Source of the DNA: Bacteroidota bacterium
GTDB taxonomy: Bacteria; Bacteroidota; Bacteroidia; B-17B0; Aurantibacillaceae
Direction of reading: 5' to 3'
Assembly (NCBI GenBank): GCA_016711805.1
Contig: JADJSH010000007.1
Span: 124,001-188,000 of the forward strand
Length of the DNA stretch: 64,000 nt
Shown here: piece after piece, positions 1-8,157 of the stretch
Numbering within the stretch: the first letter of the stretch is position 1
Layout of the letters: every line of letters begins with the position of its first letter
Made by a program: the position numbers and the translations under genes
The notes under the pieces: generated by a model
Told to the model about the DNA's origin: nothing
Databases searched by the model: none
The model's input: only the letters and a program-made list of their open reading frames with translations

Positions 1-57
1 ATCATTAAAGAAAAAAATATAGACGCTATTAATAAAATTTTTGCTGTAGAGGACTAA
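1..57 (+). CDS. C-terminal end of an unidentified protein (truncated by window start)
   Basis: Frame 1 is open from the first base for 18 codons and stops at TAA 55-57. The visible tail ends in KIFAVED. It is too short to identify. It lies about 110 bases upstream of mutY on the same strand, and the space between holds no obvious terminator. That the frame is coding is an inference from codon content and position only. Confidence 0.4.
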   Translation: MIKEKNIDAINKIFAVED

Positions 58-170
58 CAATCAGATATTAAGTCGACAGTTTAGAGATAGCAGTTTTATC
101 TACAAACTGCCATCTGCAGACTTTACGCTGCCTACTTCTTTCTTTAATAATGAAAAGAACTCTAAAATAA

Positions 171-1212
171 ATGCATCCTATTTCCGATAAACTGATCTCT
201 TGGTACAAAAAAAACAAACGTGATTTACCTTGGCGTAATATCAACGACCCCTATAAAATTTGGCTATCAGAAATTATTTTACAGCAAACACAAGTTGTTC
301 AAGGTTTAAATTATTATTTAAAGTTTACAGAAACATTTCCAACGGTTGTTGATTTAGCAAATGCACCAGAAGATAAAGTGATGCGGCTTTGGCAAGGCTT
401 AGGTTACTATTCAAGAGCCAGGAATTTACATGCTGCGGCAAAAGCGATTAAATTAAATCATAAAGGAAATTTTCCAAACACCTACGAATCGATTAAAGAA
501 CTAAAGGGTGTTGGTGATTATACAGCAGCAGCAGTTGCATCGTTTGCATACAATTTGCCTCATGCCGTAGTTGATGGAAATGTTTACAGAGTTCTATCTC
601 GTTTATTTAATATAGATACTCCTATCAATTCTACTCAAGGCAAAAAAGATTTTCAATTACTGGCAGATGAGTTGTTAAATAAAAATCAGCCAGCCTTGCA
701 TAATAGCGCGATCATGGAATTTGGAGCTTTGTGGTGCCGACCACAAAATCCAAAATGTGAAGAATGTCCATTGCAAGCACAATGCTTGGCCTTTCAAAAT
801 AAAACAGTTGCACAGCTACCAGTAAAGGATAAAAAAATAAAGATAAAAAACAGGTACTTACATTACTTCCTCTTTAATTACAAAAATTACGTTTACATTC
901 AAAAACGAACTGAAAAAGATATTTGGCAAAATTTATATGAGTTTTATTTGATTGAGACAGCAGCAGCCAGATCCAGAGCTATTATTTAAAGATAAAGCAC
1001 TTAAGAGATTAGTTTCAAACTTTAAAGTAAAATCAGTTACACCAGTCAAAAAACATATATTATCTCATCAGCATTTATATGCAACATTTTATGAATTAGA
1101 TTTAAAAGCTGAACTTAAACATAAACCAATACTAAAAGTTAAACGTTCAGACTTAAACCACTTTGGCTTGCCTCAATTAATTACTAAATATTTAAATAAA
1201 TCTGTCAGTTAA
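171..1212 (+). CDS. mutY: A/G-specific adenine glycosylase MutY, interrupted by one frameshift
   Basis: This base-excision repair glycosylase removes adenine mispaired with 8-oxoguanine. The first part (171-989) carries the catalytic Glu in EIILQQTQV (E34), the helix-hairpin-helix LKGVGDYTAAAVA (about 111-123), the catalytic Asp in AVVDGNVYRV (D135) and the 4Fe-4S cluster cysteines C189, C196, C199 and C205 with the usual C-x6-C-x2-C-x5-C spacing. The NUDIX-like C-terminal domain starts but runs into a premature stop at 989. The rest of that domain continues in the next frame (from about 952 to 1212). Dropping one base in the CAGCAGCAG stretch at about 955-970 restores one protein of roughly 346 residues, normal for MutY. 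The family call is very secure. Whether the break is real or a sequencing error cannot be decided here. Confidence 0.93.
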
Positions 1213-1302
1213 TGTAATTTGGGCATAAAACTGTTAAATATTTAGATAAACGCATAAAAAATTCTACTTTTATATTTATAAATAAAAATAAGACTCTAAT
1301 AA

Positions 1303-1677
1303 ATGAAAATATTTTCAATCTTAACCCTAACTGCATGTATATTGATTTTAGTAGCATGCACAAAAGACATTGGGCCTAACCCAGATTTAGTGAAAACCGA
1401 ATTTTGTGACACAATAACATTTACTAAACACGTTAAACCAATAATCATAAAAAGATGTGTTTCATGTCATACTGCTGGTGGCTTTGCCGCTGCATATGGT
1501 GATTTTAATACTGATACATATACTGGTATAAAGCCAAAAATTGATAATGGTACATTTAAAGGCAGGGTTATTGATTTAACTATAACACCAACTATGCCAT
1601 TTGGAATGACAACGCTTCCTGCAGATACAATAGCAATTTTAAAATGCTGGCTAGAGGCTGGGGCACCAAATAACTAA
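1303..1677 (+). CDS. Lipoprotein c-type cytochrome (single CxxCH)
   Basis: A 124-residue exported protein. The N-terminus is a lipoprotein signal ending in LVAC, with C19 as the lipidated cysteine. One haem-binding motif, CVSCH (C52-H56), follows a stretch TKHVKPIIIKRC that resembles the start of the cytochrome-like domains of many Bacteroidota and Planctomycetes (HVxPILxxxCxxCH). Met residues in TPTMPFGMTTLP could supply the distal haem ligand. It precedes a YceI gene by 17 bases and a DUF5777 barrel gene, suggesting one periplasmic redox module. The electron partner is unknown. Confidence 0.8.
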   Translation: MKIFSILTLTACILILVACTKDIGPNPDLVKTEFCDTITFTKHVKPIIIKRCVSCHTAGGFAAAYGDFNTDTYTGIKPKIDNGTFKGRVIDLTITPTMPFGMTTLPADTIAILKCWLEAGAPNN

Positions 1678-1694
1678 CTTATAAACTAAAAACT

Positions 1695-2252
1695 ATGAAA
1701 AAAATAATTTCAACTGCATTATTCGTAATTGCAATAACAACTGCAGCAAGTGCTCAATTATATAGAGGAAAAGCTGATGCTTCTTCCATCTCTTTTTTCT
1801 CAAAATCACCATTAGAGGATATTGATGCTACTAACAAAAAAGTAACTGTAGTGATTAAAACAACTACAAATGATATTCAATTTGCCGTGCCAATGATTGG
1901 TTTTAAATTTCCAAAACCATTAATGGAAGAACATTTTAATGAAAATTATGTAGAGTCTTCGAAATTTCCTACTTGTACATTTAAAGGAAAAATAGTTGAA
2001 ACGATTGATTTCACAAAAGATGGAGAACATAAAGTAAATGTAAAAGGTACTTTAGACCTACACGGAGTTACTAAAGAAATAGAAACTGCTGGAACTATTT
2101 CAATTAAAGGCACAGAAGTTCACGTGGTTTCTGCCTTTAAAATTAAAGTAGCAGATTACGGTATTAAAGTTCCTTCGTTATATGTTCAAAATATTGCTGA
2201 AATTGTTGATGTAAAAGTAAACGCCGTTCTTGAACCCTTTACAAAAAAATAA
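1695..2252 (+). CDS. YceI-family periplasmic protein
   Basis: 185 residues with a clear Sec signal peptide (MKKIIS...AASAQ). The mature part matches the YceI lipocalin-like fold, which in characterised members binds a polyisoprenoid: an early SSISFFSKSPLEDIDA strand, the central NFNENYVESSKFPTCTFKG-like segment (here EHFNENYVESSKFP), and the VKGTLDLHGVTKEIE motif typical of the family. It is likely co-transcribed with the upstream cytochrome. A terminator hairpin follows at 2273. The specific ligand cannot be told from sequence. Confidence 0.88.
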   Translation: MKKIISTALFVIAITTAASAQLYRGKADASSISFFSKSPLEDIDATNKKVTVVIKTTTNDIQFAVPMIGFKFPKPLMEEHFNENYVESSKFPTCTFKGKIVETIDFTKDGEHKVNVKGTLDLHGVTKEIETAGTISIKGTEVHVVSAFKIKVADYGIKVPSLYVQNIAEIVDVKVNAVLEPFTKK

Positions 2253-2272
2253 TTTAAAACTAGCATTATAAC

Positions 2273-2294
2273 ACGAAACAAAAGTTTCGTTTTT
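2273..2294 (+). terminator. Intrinsic terminator after the yceI gene
   Basis: A perfect 7-bp stem ACGAAAC/GTTTCGT with an AAAA loop is followed by a T tract. It would end the cytochrome-YceI transcript. Confidence 0.7.
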
Positions 2295-2300
2295 AATATT

Positions 2301-2308
2301 TATATTTG
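2301..2308 (+). promoter_or_regulatory. Possible -7 element (TATATTTG) for the DUF5777 gene
   Basis: TATATTTG fits the Bacteroidota -7 consensus TAnnTTTG and sits just after the upstream terminator, 20 bases before the ATG at 2329. I see no convincing TTG at the expected upstream distance, so this is tentative. Confidence 0.35.
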
Positions 2309-2328
2309 AGTGATTAAACTAATAAGTT

Positions 2329-3273
2329 ATGATTAAAAAAATTACATTTTGCTTAGCTGCTTTTATGTCATTGGCATCTTCTGCGCAAGACGATTTACTG
2401 GATTTAGTAAAAGAGGAGCCAAAAAATGAGCCCGCTAAAGAAGTGTATGCAACATTTAAAACCACTAAAATTGTAAATGCGCAAAATATTGAAACTGTAA
2501 AAAAACGCAACATCGACTTTCGAGTGACACACCGTTTTGGAAACATTTACAATAGTACGAGTGCTAATGCCTTAAATGAAGCTGCTCATAGCGCTTTTGG
2601 TTTAGATAATTCAACAGACATTAGAACATCTTTTGACTATGGTATTACTGATAAAATAACTATTGGAATTGGACGAAGCAAATTCAGAGAAATGAATGAT
2701 GCTAGTATTAAATGGCGTTTTTTAACTCAACGCGAGAACAACAAAATTCCATTATCAGTATGTTTTTATGGAAGTGTAGGCTATACCTCTATGACAACTG
2801 ATAATTTATATGCAGGAACGATTCGCCCGAAAACAAATGAGGCACATAGAGTACAATACGCCAGTCAGTTATTAATTGCGCGTAAATTTAATAATTGGTT
2901 TTCTTTACAAATTATGCCAACTTATGTTCACCGTAATTTTATTAAACAACAAGTAAATACTAATAATAACAAAGAGGACGAAAACGGATTACTTTCTGTT
3001 GGAATTGGCGGAAGATTAAAATTATCAAAACGCTTTGCTTTGGTAGCAGATTATTTCTATAATTTTTCTGAATATCAAACCAATAACCCAAATGCCTACT
3101 ATAATCCTTTAGGTGTTGGTATTGAAATTGAAACTGGTGGACACGTATTCCATATTAATTATACAAATGGTCCTGCTATTTTAGAAAGCAGCTTGTTAAC
3201 TTCAACTCAAGATTCGTGGGCAAAAGGGCAAATTAAGCTTGGATTTAATATTTCGAGATGGTTTGCGCTATAA
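2329..3273 (+). CDS. DUF5777-type outer-membrane beta-barrel protein
   Basis: 314 residues with a signal peptide (MIKKITFCLAAFMSLASSAQ) and a short acidic linker (DDLLDLVKEEPKNEP). The body alternates polar and aromatic residues as in an outer-membrane barrel, and segments such as RNIDFRVTHRFGNIY, FDYGITDKITIGIGRSK and IKWRFLTQ match what I know of DUF5777. It ends in an aromatic-rich strand (LGFNISRWFAL), typical of barrel insertion signals. It has its own -7 element after a terminator. Such proteins often neighbour YceI and cytochrome genes. The transported or bound substrate is unknown. Confidence 0.75.
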   Translation: MIKKITFCLAAFMSLASSAQDDLLDLVKEEPKNEPAKEVYATFKTTKIVNAQNIETVKKRNIDFRVTHRFGNIYNSTSANALNEAAHSAFGLDNSTDIRTSFDYGITDKITIGIGRSKFREMNDASIKWRFLTQRENNKIPLSVCFYGSVGYTSMTTDNLYAGTIRPKTNEAHRVQYASQLLIARKFNNWFSLQIMPTYVHRNFIKQQVNTNNNKEDENGLLSVGIGGRLKLSKRFALVADYFYNFSEYQTNNPNAYYNPLGVGIEIETGGHVFHINYTNGPAILESSLLTSTQDSWAKGQIKLGFNISRWFAL

Positions 3274-3284
3274 AGTAAATTTAA

Positions 3285-4067
3285 GTGAACAAGCAGGACT
3301 CTATCTTACAAATACAAAGTGATTCTTTACTAATCAAAAAAACTGAGGGCTATCATTATCCCTCAGTTTTTTTTGGTCATTCATTAAAACCAATTCACAG
3401 CACTCCGATTTTAAAAATTAACGAGGCATCGTATTGGGAAGGTATTGTTCTTTTTGTTATTTTCTCGATATATGTATTAATACGAGTTTCAGAACCCAGA
3501 AAAATATTAAAAATATTCACTTCAGTCTTCAGTCTTCAGGAATCTAAACAGCTATTTAGAGAGGAGTTTAAACTCACCAAAAGACTTTCTGTATTACTTG
3601 GTATTGGTTTTATTTTAGTGGCTGCCTTTTTAATTCAGTTTACTAACAATTACTTTGGACTCATTTTACACAACTATTCTCATTTACAGCAGTATAGTTT
3701 TTTTGTAATGATACTTAGTTTAGTGTACTTAATTAAATTTTTGGCGAACTACATTTTAGCTTTTATCTCATCAAATAATGAGCTATCAAAAGAGTATTTA
3801 TTTAATGTATTTGTGTTTGCTCAAACCATAGGCATCGTTATCTTTCCGTTAATTGTATGCCTTCAGTTCACAAAATACCCTGCTGAATGGTTTTTATACC
3901 CTGCATTGATCATTTGCGCAGGATTTTACGGTTTAAGGATGTTTAGAGGCTTTATTATCTCAACGGCTGAACAAAGCATAGGAATTCTCTATATTTTTTT
4001 GTACCTTTGTGCCTTGGAAATTTTACCAATGTTAGTATTGATAAAATTTCTACTAGTTAATTTTTAA
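3285..4067 (+). CDS. DUF4271 integral membrane protein
   Basis: 260 residues from a GTG start, 11 bases after the DUF5777 stop. About six hydrophobic helices are visible, starting at SYWEGIVLFVIFSIYV and ending at LPMLVLIKFLLVNF, after a soluble N-terminus containing FFGHSLKPIHSTP, a segment typical of DUF4271 proteins. The gene immediately precedes a hemD-like gene, the standard arrangement in Bacteroidota. Function is unknown. Oddly, a strong terminator-like hairpin lies within codons about 18-30 (see the separate entry). No better in-frame start exists downstream of it, and FFGH after it looks family-conserved, so the hairpin appears to be part of the coding sequence. Confidence 0.8.
   Translation: MNKQDSILQIQSDSLLIKKTEGYHYPSVFFGHSLKPIHSTPILKINEASYWEGIVLFVIFSIYVLIRVSEPRKILKIFTSVFSLQESKQLFREEFKLTKRLSVLLGIGFILVAAFLIQFTNNYFGLILHNYSHLQQYSFFVMILSLVYLIKFLANYILAFISSNNELSKEYLFNVFVFAQTIGIVIFPLIVCLQFTKYPAEWFLYPALIICAGFYGLRMFRGFIISTAEQSIGILYIFLYLCALEILPMLVLIKFLLVNF
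3336..3374 (+). terminator. Terminator-like hairpin overlapping the 5' end of the DUF4271 gene
   Basis: The 14-base arms AAAAAAACTGAGGG and CCCTCAGTTTTTTT flank a 10-base loop, with the T-run on the + strand. It has the form of an intrinsic terminator for the DUF5777 gene ending at 3273, but it lies inside the apparent reading frame of the next gene. Confidence 0.6.
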
Positions 4068-4081
4068 GCGTCGATTTTTAT

Positions 4082-5344
4082 ATGCCTACAAAGAAAAAAA
4101 AATCTGTTAAAGCGTCTTCAAAAAAGGTAGCTTCTTCAACCAAGAACAAAAAAGTAGCACGTCCAGTTGCCGCTGCTTCAAAGAAAACAAAAGCAGTGAC
4201 AAAGAAAAAGGCATCACGTTCAGTGTTGGCAAAAAAACCTGTTACGAAAGTAAAAGCTTCAGCAACCAAAACTAAAAAAACGATTATTAAGAAGGCAGTT
4301 GTTAAACCAGTTGCAAAGAAGGTAGTGGCGAAGGCTAAAAAGGCAATTGTAAAAAAGGTAATAAAAAAAGCAGCTCCCCAGTCTAAAGTTAAATTAGCAA
4401 AAAAAACCGTTAAAAAAGAAATTGCTCCAGTTGTTGTAAAAAATGCGACACCTAAAGTTGCCTCGAACTTAACTTCCAAAACAGAAGTAGCAACGACTAG
4501 TACTGAAAAATTTGTAAAAGTTGGGGTTAAAACAAAAAAACAATTAGTAGCCGTAGCACCTCAACCTGTTATTGAAGTATCTAATTACCCAAAACATAAA
4601 GTTAAAACCATTTTAATTTCTCAACCTAAACCTGAGAATGATAAAAACCCATACTACGAGCTTTCAAAAAAATATAATTTAATTGAAACCTTTCGTCAGT
4701 TTATTAAAATAGAGGGTATTCCTGTTAAAGATTTCAGATCTCAACGCATTGATATTTTAGAACATAAAGCGGTGATTTTAACTAGCCGCATGGCAGTTGA
4801 TCATTACTTTAGAATGTGTAACGAAATGCGTGTAACTGTTCCAGAATCGATGAAATACTTCTGTATTAACGAAGCAACAGCTTACTACTTACAAAAATAT
4901 ATCCAATACCGTAAACGTAAAATCTTCTTCGGACATCAAACAATTCAAGATTTAGTAGATGTTATTAGAAAAAACAGAGAAGAGAAATTTTTACTACCAG
5001 CAGCTGACGTTCACAAAGAACAAATTTGTGAATTCTTAGATGCTATTAATATCAAATACACGAAAGCTGTCATGTACAGAACTGTAAGCGCTGATTTATC
5101 TGATATTAAAAACTTAAATGAATTTGATATATTAGCATTCTTTACACCTGCAGGGATTAATTCGTTAAAGCAAAACTTCCCTAACTTTAAACAAGGTAAT
5201 ACGCGTATTGCATGTTTTGGCGCTGCTGCGGCAAATACATTAAAAAAACACGGTTACCGTTTAGATATTTATGCGCCTAATCCTAAAAACCCAAGTATGT
5301 CGGGGGCTTTGGATGAGTACATCAAGGAAGCAAACAAACGTTAG
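4082..5344 (+). CDS. hemD: Uroporphyrinogen-III synthase-like protein (HemD family) with histone H1-like Lys/Ala-rich N-terminal tail
   Basis: 420 residues. Residues about 175-420 match the HemD family as found in Bacteroidota: HKVKTILISQPKPEN at the start, the AVILTSRMAVDHYFR segment, a linker with YLQKYIQYRKRKIFFG, and a second half-domain with LAFFTPAGINSLKQNFP and ending PSMSGALDEYIKEANKR. HemD closes the linear tetrapyrrole to uroporphyrinogen III in haem synthesis. Residues 1-165 are unusual: almost only Lys, Ala, Val, Thr and Ser, with repeated KKA, AKK and KPV units as in bacterial histone H1-like (Hc1) tails. Usual family members are about 250 residues and lack this. The frame is continuous, and no Met separates tail from enzyme, so a true fusion is most likely. 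Confidence 0.85.
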   Translation: MPTKKKKSVKASSKKVASSTKNKKVARPVAAASKKTKAVTKKKASRSVLAKKPVTKVKASATKTKKTIIKKAVVKPVAKKVVAKAKKAIVKKVIKKAAPQSKVKLAKKTVKKEIAPVVVKNATPKVASNLTSKTEVATTSTEKFVKVGVKTKKQLVAVAPQPVIEVSNYPKHKVKTILISQPKPENDKNPYYELSKKYNLIETFRQFIKIEGIPVKDFRSQRIDILEHKAVILTSRMAVDHYFRMCNEMRVTVPESMKYFCINEATAYYLQKYIQYRKRKIFFGHQTIQDLVDVIRKNREEKFLLPAADVHKEQICEFLDAINIKYTKAVMYRTVSADLSDIKNLNEFDILAFFTPAGINSLKQNFPNFKQGNTRIACFGAAAANTLKKHGYRLDIYAPNPKNPSMSGALDEYIKEANKR

Positions 5345-5563
5345 TGTGTTTTATTTTCTATTGTTAGGTTAATTTAGCCTCATAGAAACATAGATAATCA
5401 TAACTGCAAAAGCAAATTCAAAGAAACGACGTTTTTTCAACTAGCTGCTATGTTTGAAGCAAAGCTTCAACTAGATATTACTACATTTCTCAAATTAAAA
5501 AAACTATGTCCCTATATGGTTAAAAAATACCTTATTTTTAAACCTTAATAAACAATTACCCAC

Positions 5564-5938
5564 ATGGATTTTACCTTTACTAAAATAGAACGTTTGTGTA
5601 GCAAAAAAGCTATCGACGATTTATTTGCCAATGGTAAATCCAAAAATCAATTTCCTTTTAAATTAATTTACAAAAAAGCAGAATTTGAAAGTCCCTTTCC
5701 TGTAAGAGCGATGTTCGTGGTTCCTAAAAAGAAACACAAACGCGCCAATAAGCGCAATGACATTAAACGCCGCATGCGCGAAGTATACCGCTTAAACAAA
5801 CACAAGTTGTACGAAGCACTCAAAACTCAAAAACTAGATATTATGTTTATTTGCTTGAGTAATGAAGAATTAGAATACGTTACTATTGAAAAAAGTATGC
5901 TTCAACTAATGGAGAATTTAGGAAAGATGGAGTTTTAA
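5564..5938 (+). CDS. rnpA: Ribonuclease P protein component
   Basis: 124 residues. The protein subunit of RNase P assists the catalytic RNA in maturing tRNA 5' ends. The sequence has the basic RNR-type motif KRANKRNDIKRRMREVYR (about residues 64-81) and the N-terminal FTKIERLCSKKAIDDLF segment shared by RnpA proteins. Length is normal. The position after hemD and DUF4271 is the usual one in this phylum. The 219 bases upstream hold only a small hairpin (TTGAAGC/GCTTCAA at 5454-5470) and no gene. Confidence 0.95.
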   Translation: MDFTFTKIERLCSKKAIDDLFANGKSKNQFPFKLIYKKAEFESPFPVRAMFVVPKKKHKRANKRNDIKRRMREVYRLNKHKLYEALKTQKLDIMFICLSNEELEYVTIEKSMLQLMENLGKMEF

Positions 5939-5940
5939 GC

Positions 5941-6261
5941 TTATTTCTTAAATCCATTTTTAAGCCAAAAGGATAGATAGAAAAATAAAGAGAAAAGTCC
6001 AGTGATGAAAACCCAAAGAATTGATAGTCCAAAAATACTGTATAAAATAGCATTAAAGAAGGAATCTATTTTCAGAAAGTCAATTATATAATATATAAGC
6101 CAAGAATAACAATAAGTGATAATACCAATAGCAGAAAGTATTAGATAAAATTGCCGACTTGGCTTGTTATTAATTTTATGATTTAAATAATATCTTCTAG
6201 AAAGTATAATAATTGGAGAAAGGTAAGCAACTAATAATATTACTGCCCAAAAGTCTTTCAT
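5941..6261 (-). CDS. Small hypothetical membrane protein
   Basis: 106 residues with three or four hydrophobic stretches (WAVILLVAYLSPIIIL, FYLILSAIGIITYCYSWLIYY, FNAILYSIFGLSILWVFITGLFSLFFYL). No family is recognised. It ends 2 bases from the convergent rnpA and starts 3 bases after the purE stop, so it is probably the last gene of the purKE transcript. Its lower G+C is in keeping with a hydrophobic AT-rich gene. Confidence 0.55.
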   Translation of the reverse strand: MKDFWAVILLVAYLSPIIILSRRYYLNHKINNKPSRQFYLILSAIGIITYCYSWLIYYIIDFLKIDSFFNAILYSIFGLSILWVFITGLFSLFFYLSFWLKNGFKK

Positions 6262-6264
6262 ATA

Positions 6265-6744
6265 CTACTTCCCAATCTCGTCCAAACTCTTCATTACTTT
6301 TTCTTTCAACTCTTCTTTAAATAAAACAAGTTTATCAAAGATAGCTTTGTCTTGGCAACCTAAAATTTGTGCGGCTAATATCCCCGCATTTTGTGCAGCA
6401 TTAACTGCCACTGTTGCAACAGGCACGCCATTTGGCATTTGTACAATAGATAATAATGAATCCCAACCATCAATAGAATTACTTGATTTTACGGGAACAC
6501 CAATAACTGGTAATGGCGTTAAAGAAGCTACCATGCCTGGTAAATGTGCTGCGCCACCTGCACCCGCAATAATTACTTTAAAGCCTTTTGCGTGAGCATT
6601 CTTTGCGTAATCAAACATGCGCTCTGGCGTACGATGAGCAGATACAATCGTTACCTCGTGAGGAATTCCCATTTTCTTTAAAAAATCTGCTGCATCATTC
6701 ATGATTTTTAAATCACTGCTGCTTCCCATTATAATACCTACCAT
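6265..6744 (-). CDS. purE: N5-carboxyaminoimidazole ribonucleotide mutase PurE
   Basis: 159 residues. It converts N5-CAIR to CAIR in purine synthesis. Characteristic features are MGSSSDLKIM near the N-terminus, the SAHRTPERMFDYA substrate-loop motif and the AGAGGAAHLPGMVAS glycine-rich segment. Ordinary bacterial class I PurE length. It follows purK, which makes its substrate, on the same strand with a 53-base gap. Confidence 0.96.
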   Translation of the reverse strand: MVGIIMGSSSDLKIMNDAADFLKKMGIPHEVTIVSAHRTPERMFDYAKNAHAKGFKVIIAGAGGAAHLPGMVASLTPLPVIGVPVKSSNSIDGWDSLLSIVQMPNGVPVATVAVNAAQNAGILAAQILGCQDKAIFDKLVLFKEELKEKVMKSLDEIGK

Positions 6745-6797
6745 GTCTTTACTGTTTAAATGTTTAACTAAAAAAATGTTTACTGCTTCTTACTGTA

Positions 6798-7940
6798 TTA
6801 ACTTATTACCTTCACTAAATCTTTTACGGTTATTGCTTTCTTCTTCGCCAAATTCAAATCATCATCTATCACAGTGATGTGTCCCATTTTACGGAAAGGC
6901 TTTGTTGTTGTTTTTCCATACAAATGAATGTACACACCTTTGTATTTGATGGCATCCGTTAAGCCTTCATATTTTGCTGCACCTTCATGATTTTTTTCGC
7001 CTAATAAATTAATCATCACTGCTGGCTTAATAATACTTGTGTCGCCTAAAGGTAAATTTAAAATAGCTCGCAAATGTTGTTCAAATTGCGACGTAATATT
7101 TCCTTCAATCGTTTGATGTCCGCTATTATGTGGACGAGGTGCTACTTCGTTTACTAATACTTTACCATCTTTAGTGACGAATAACTCAACGGCTAAAATT
7201 CCAACAATATTCAATTTTTCTGCAATCTTAATTGCAATTTCAGTGGCTTGTTTATCAATGCTTTTTTTAATGTTAGCTGGCGAAAATAAAAACTCCACCA
7301 AGTTTGCTTCAGGGTTAAACTCACACTCAACTGCAGGAAAACATTTGGTTTCCCCACTTTCGTTACGAGCAACAATCACTGAAATTTCTTTATCAAAATC
7401 CACTAAGCGTTCTAATACACTTGGCACTTCAAAAGCATGTTCAATTTTATTAGGATGCCCTAATTTCACAACGCCTTTGCCATCATAACCGCCAGTGCGC
7501 ATTTTTTGAAAGAAAGGAAAAAAGTCTTTATACTTTTCTATTTGTGCTTTGTTTTCTACTAGAAAAAAATCAGGGCTTGGAATATCATTACGTTGATAAA
7601 ACATTTTCTGTAATCCTTTGTCTTTGATAATTTCAATGACTTCTGGTTGAGGAAATACTTTTTTTCCAAGCTTTTGTAAATCTTTTAAAGCTTCAACGTT
7701 TACGTTTTCAATTTCAATGGTAATGATGTCTTTATCCTTACCAAATTTGTAAACGGTATCATAATCAGTTAAGCTACCTTTGGTAAATTCGTTAGCAATA
7801 GCTTTGCAAGGCGCATTGGCATCAGGATCTAAACAACAAATGTATAAGTTGTAGTTAATGGCGCTTTGTATCATCATACGGCCAAGCTGACCGCCGCCTA
7901 AAACGCCTATTTTAATTTTATCGGGTTGAAAATAGTTCAC
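6798..7940 (-). CDS. purK: N5-carboxyaminoimidazole ribonucleotide synthase PurK
   Basis: 380 residues. An ATP-grasp enzyme that carboxylates AIR to N5-CAIR. Visible are the N-terminal nucleotide-binding turn GVLGGGQLGRMM, the ATP-grasp loop KMRTGGYDGKGVVK, and the metal and ATP-binding end LVNEVAPRPHNSGH. The complete length and purE immediately downstream make the assignment secure. No other purine genes are in the window. Confidence 0.96.
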   Translation of the reverse strand: MNYFQPDKIKIGVLGGGQLGRMMIQSAINYNLYICCLDPDANAPCKAIANEFTKGSLTDYDTVYKFGKDKDIITIEIENVNVEALKDLQKLGKKVFPQPEVIEIIKDKGLQKMFYQRNDIPSPDFFLVENKAQIEKYKDFFPFFQKMRTGGYDGKGVVKLGHPNKIEHAFEVPSVLERLVDFDKEISVIVARNESGETKCFPAVECEFNPEANLVEFLFSPANIKKSIDKQATEIAIKIAEKLNIVGILAVELFVTKDGKVLVNEVAPRPHNSGHQTIEGNITSQFEQHLRAILNLPLGDTSIIKPAVMINLLGEKNHEGAAKYEGLTDAIKYKGVYIHLYGKTTTKPFRKMGHITVIDDDLNLAKKKAITVKDLVKVIS

Positions 7941-7998
7941 GGATTAAAGGTAAATATTTTTTAGTAAAATTAGGTATTTAGTGCGGTATAGATTTTAT

Positions 7999-8110
7999 GG
8001 GCGTGCCCCCGCATAAGAGGCGGCGGGGTCGGGCTGTCACCACAATCTTTTGCAAGTACTTCGGCAAGCTCAGTAACCTGCAAAAGGATTTTCGTTTGCA
8101 TCCCTCACGC
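7999..8110 (+). repeat. GC-rich structured repeat, copy A
   Basis: Begins GGGCGTGCCCC and ends TGCATCCCTCACGC. It contains a GC-rich hairpin (CCGC..GCGG) and a second stem TTTTGCA/TGCAAAA flanked by AATC and GGATT. The loop holds CTTCGGCAAGCTCAG, itself a short sequence I recall as dispersed in many bacterial genomes. It is related to copies B and C (10953-11204) in ends and layout. Much richer in G+C than the surroundings. No coding role is evident. Confidence 0.75.
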
Positions 8111-8124
8111 GAAGGAAAAGCTCA

Positions 8125-8149
8125 TAAAAAAACCGCTACAAGAGCGGTT
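8125..8149 (-). terminator. Intrinsic terminator of the THX gene
   Basis: Read on the minus strand: stem AACCGCT/AGCGGTT with a 5-base loop followed by a run of T. It lies 8 bases beyond the stop codon of the THX gene. Confidence 0.85.
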
Positions 8150-8157
8150 CCTTTAAT

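Noticed and set aside
955..970. Programmed frameshifting in mutY
   Set aside because: There is no slippery heptamer or following structure, and MutY is not known to use frameshifting.
3524..3541. Short tandem repeat CTTCAGT in the DUF4271 gene
   Set aside because: Only about two and a half units, within an intact frame.
4078..4479. A 133-codon minus-strand frame
   Set aside because: It is the antisense of the Lys/Ala-rich HemD tail; the low-complexity composition keeps the frame open.
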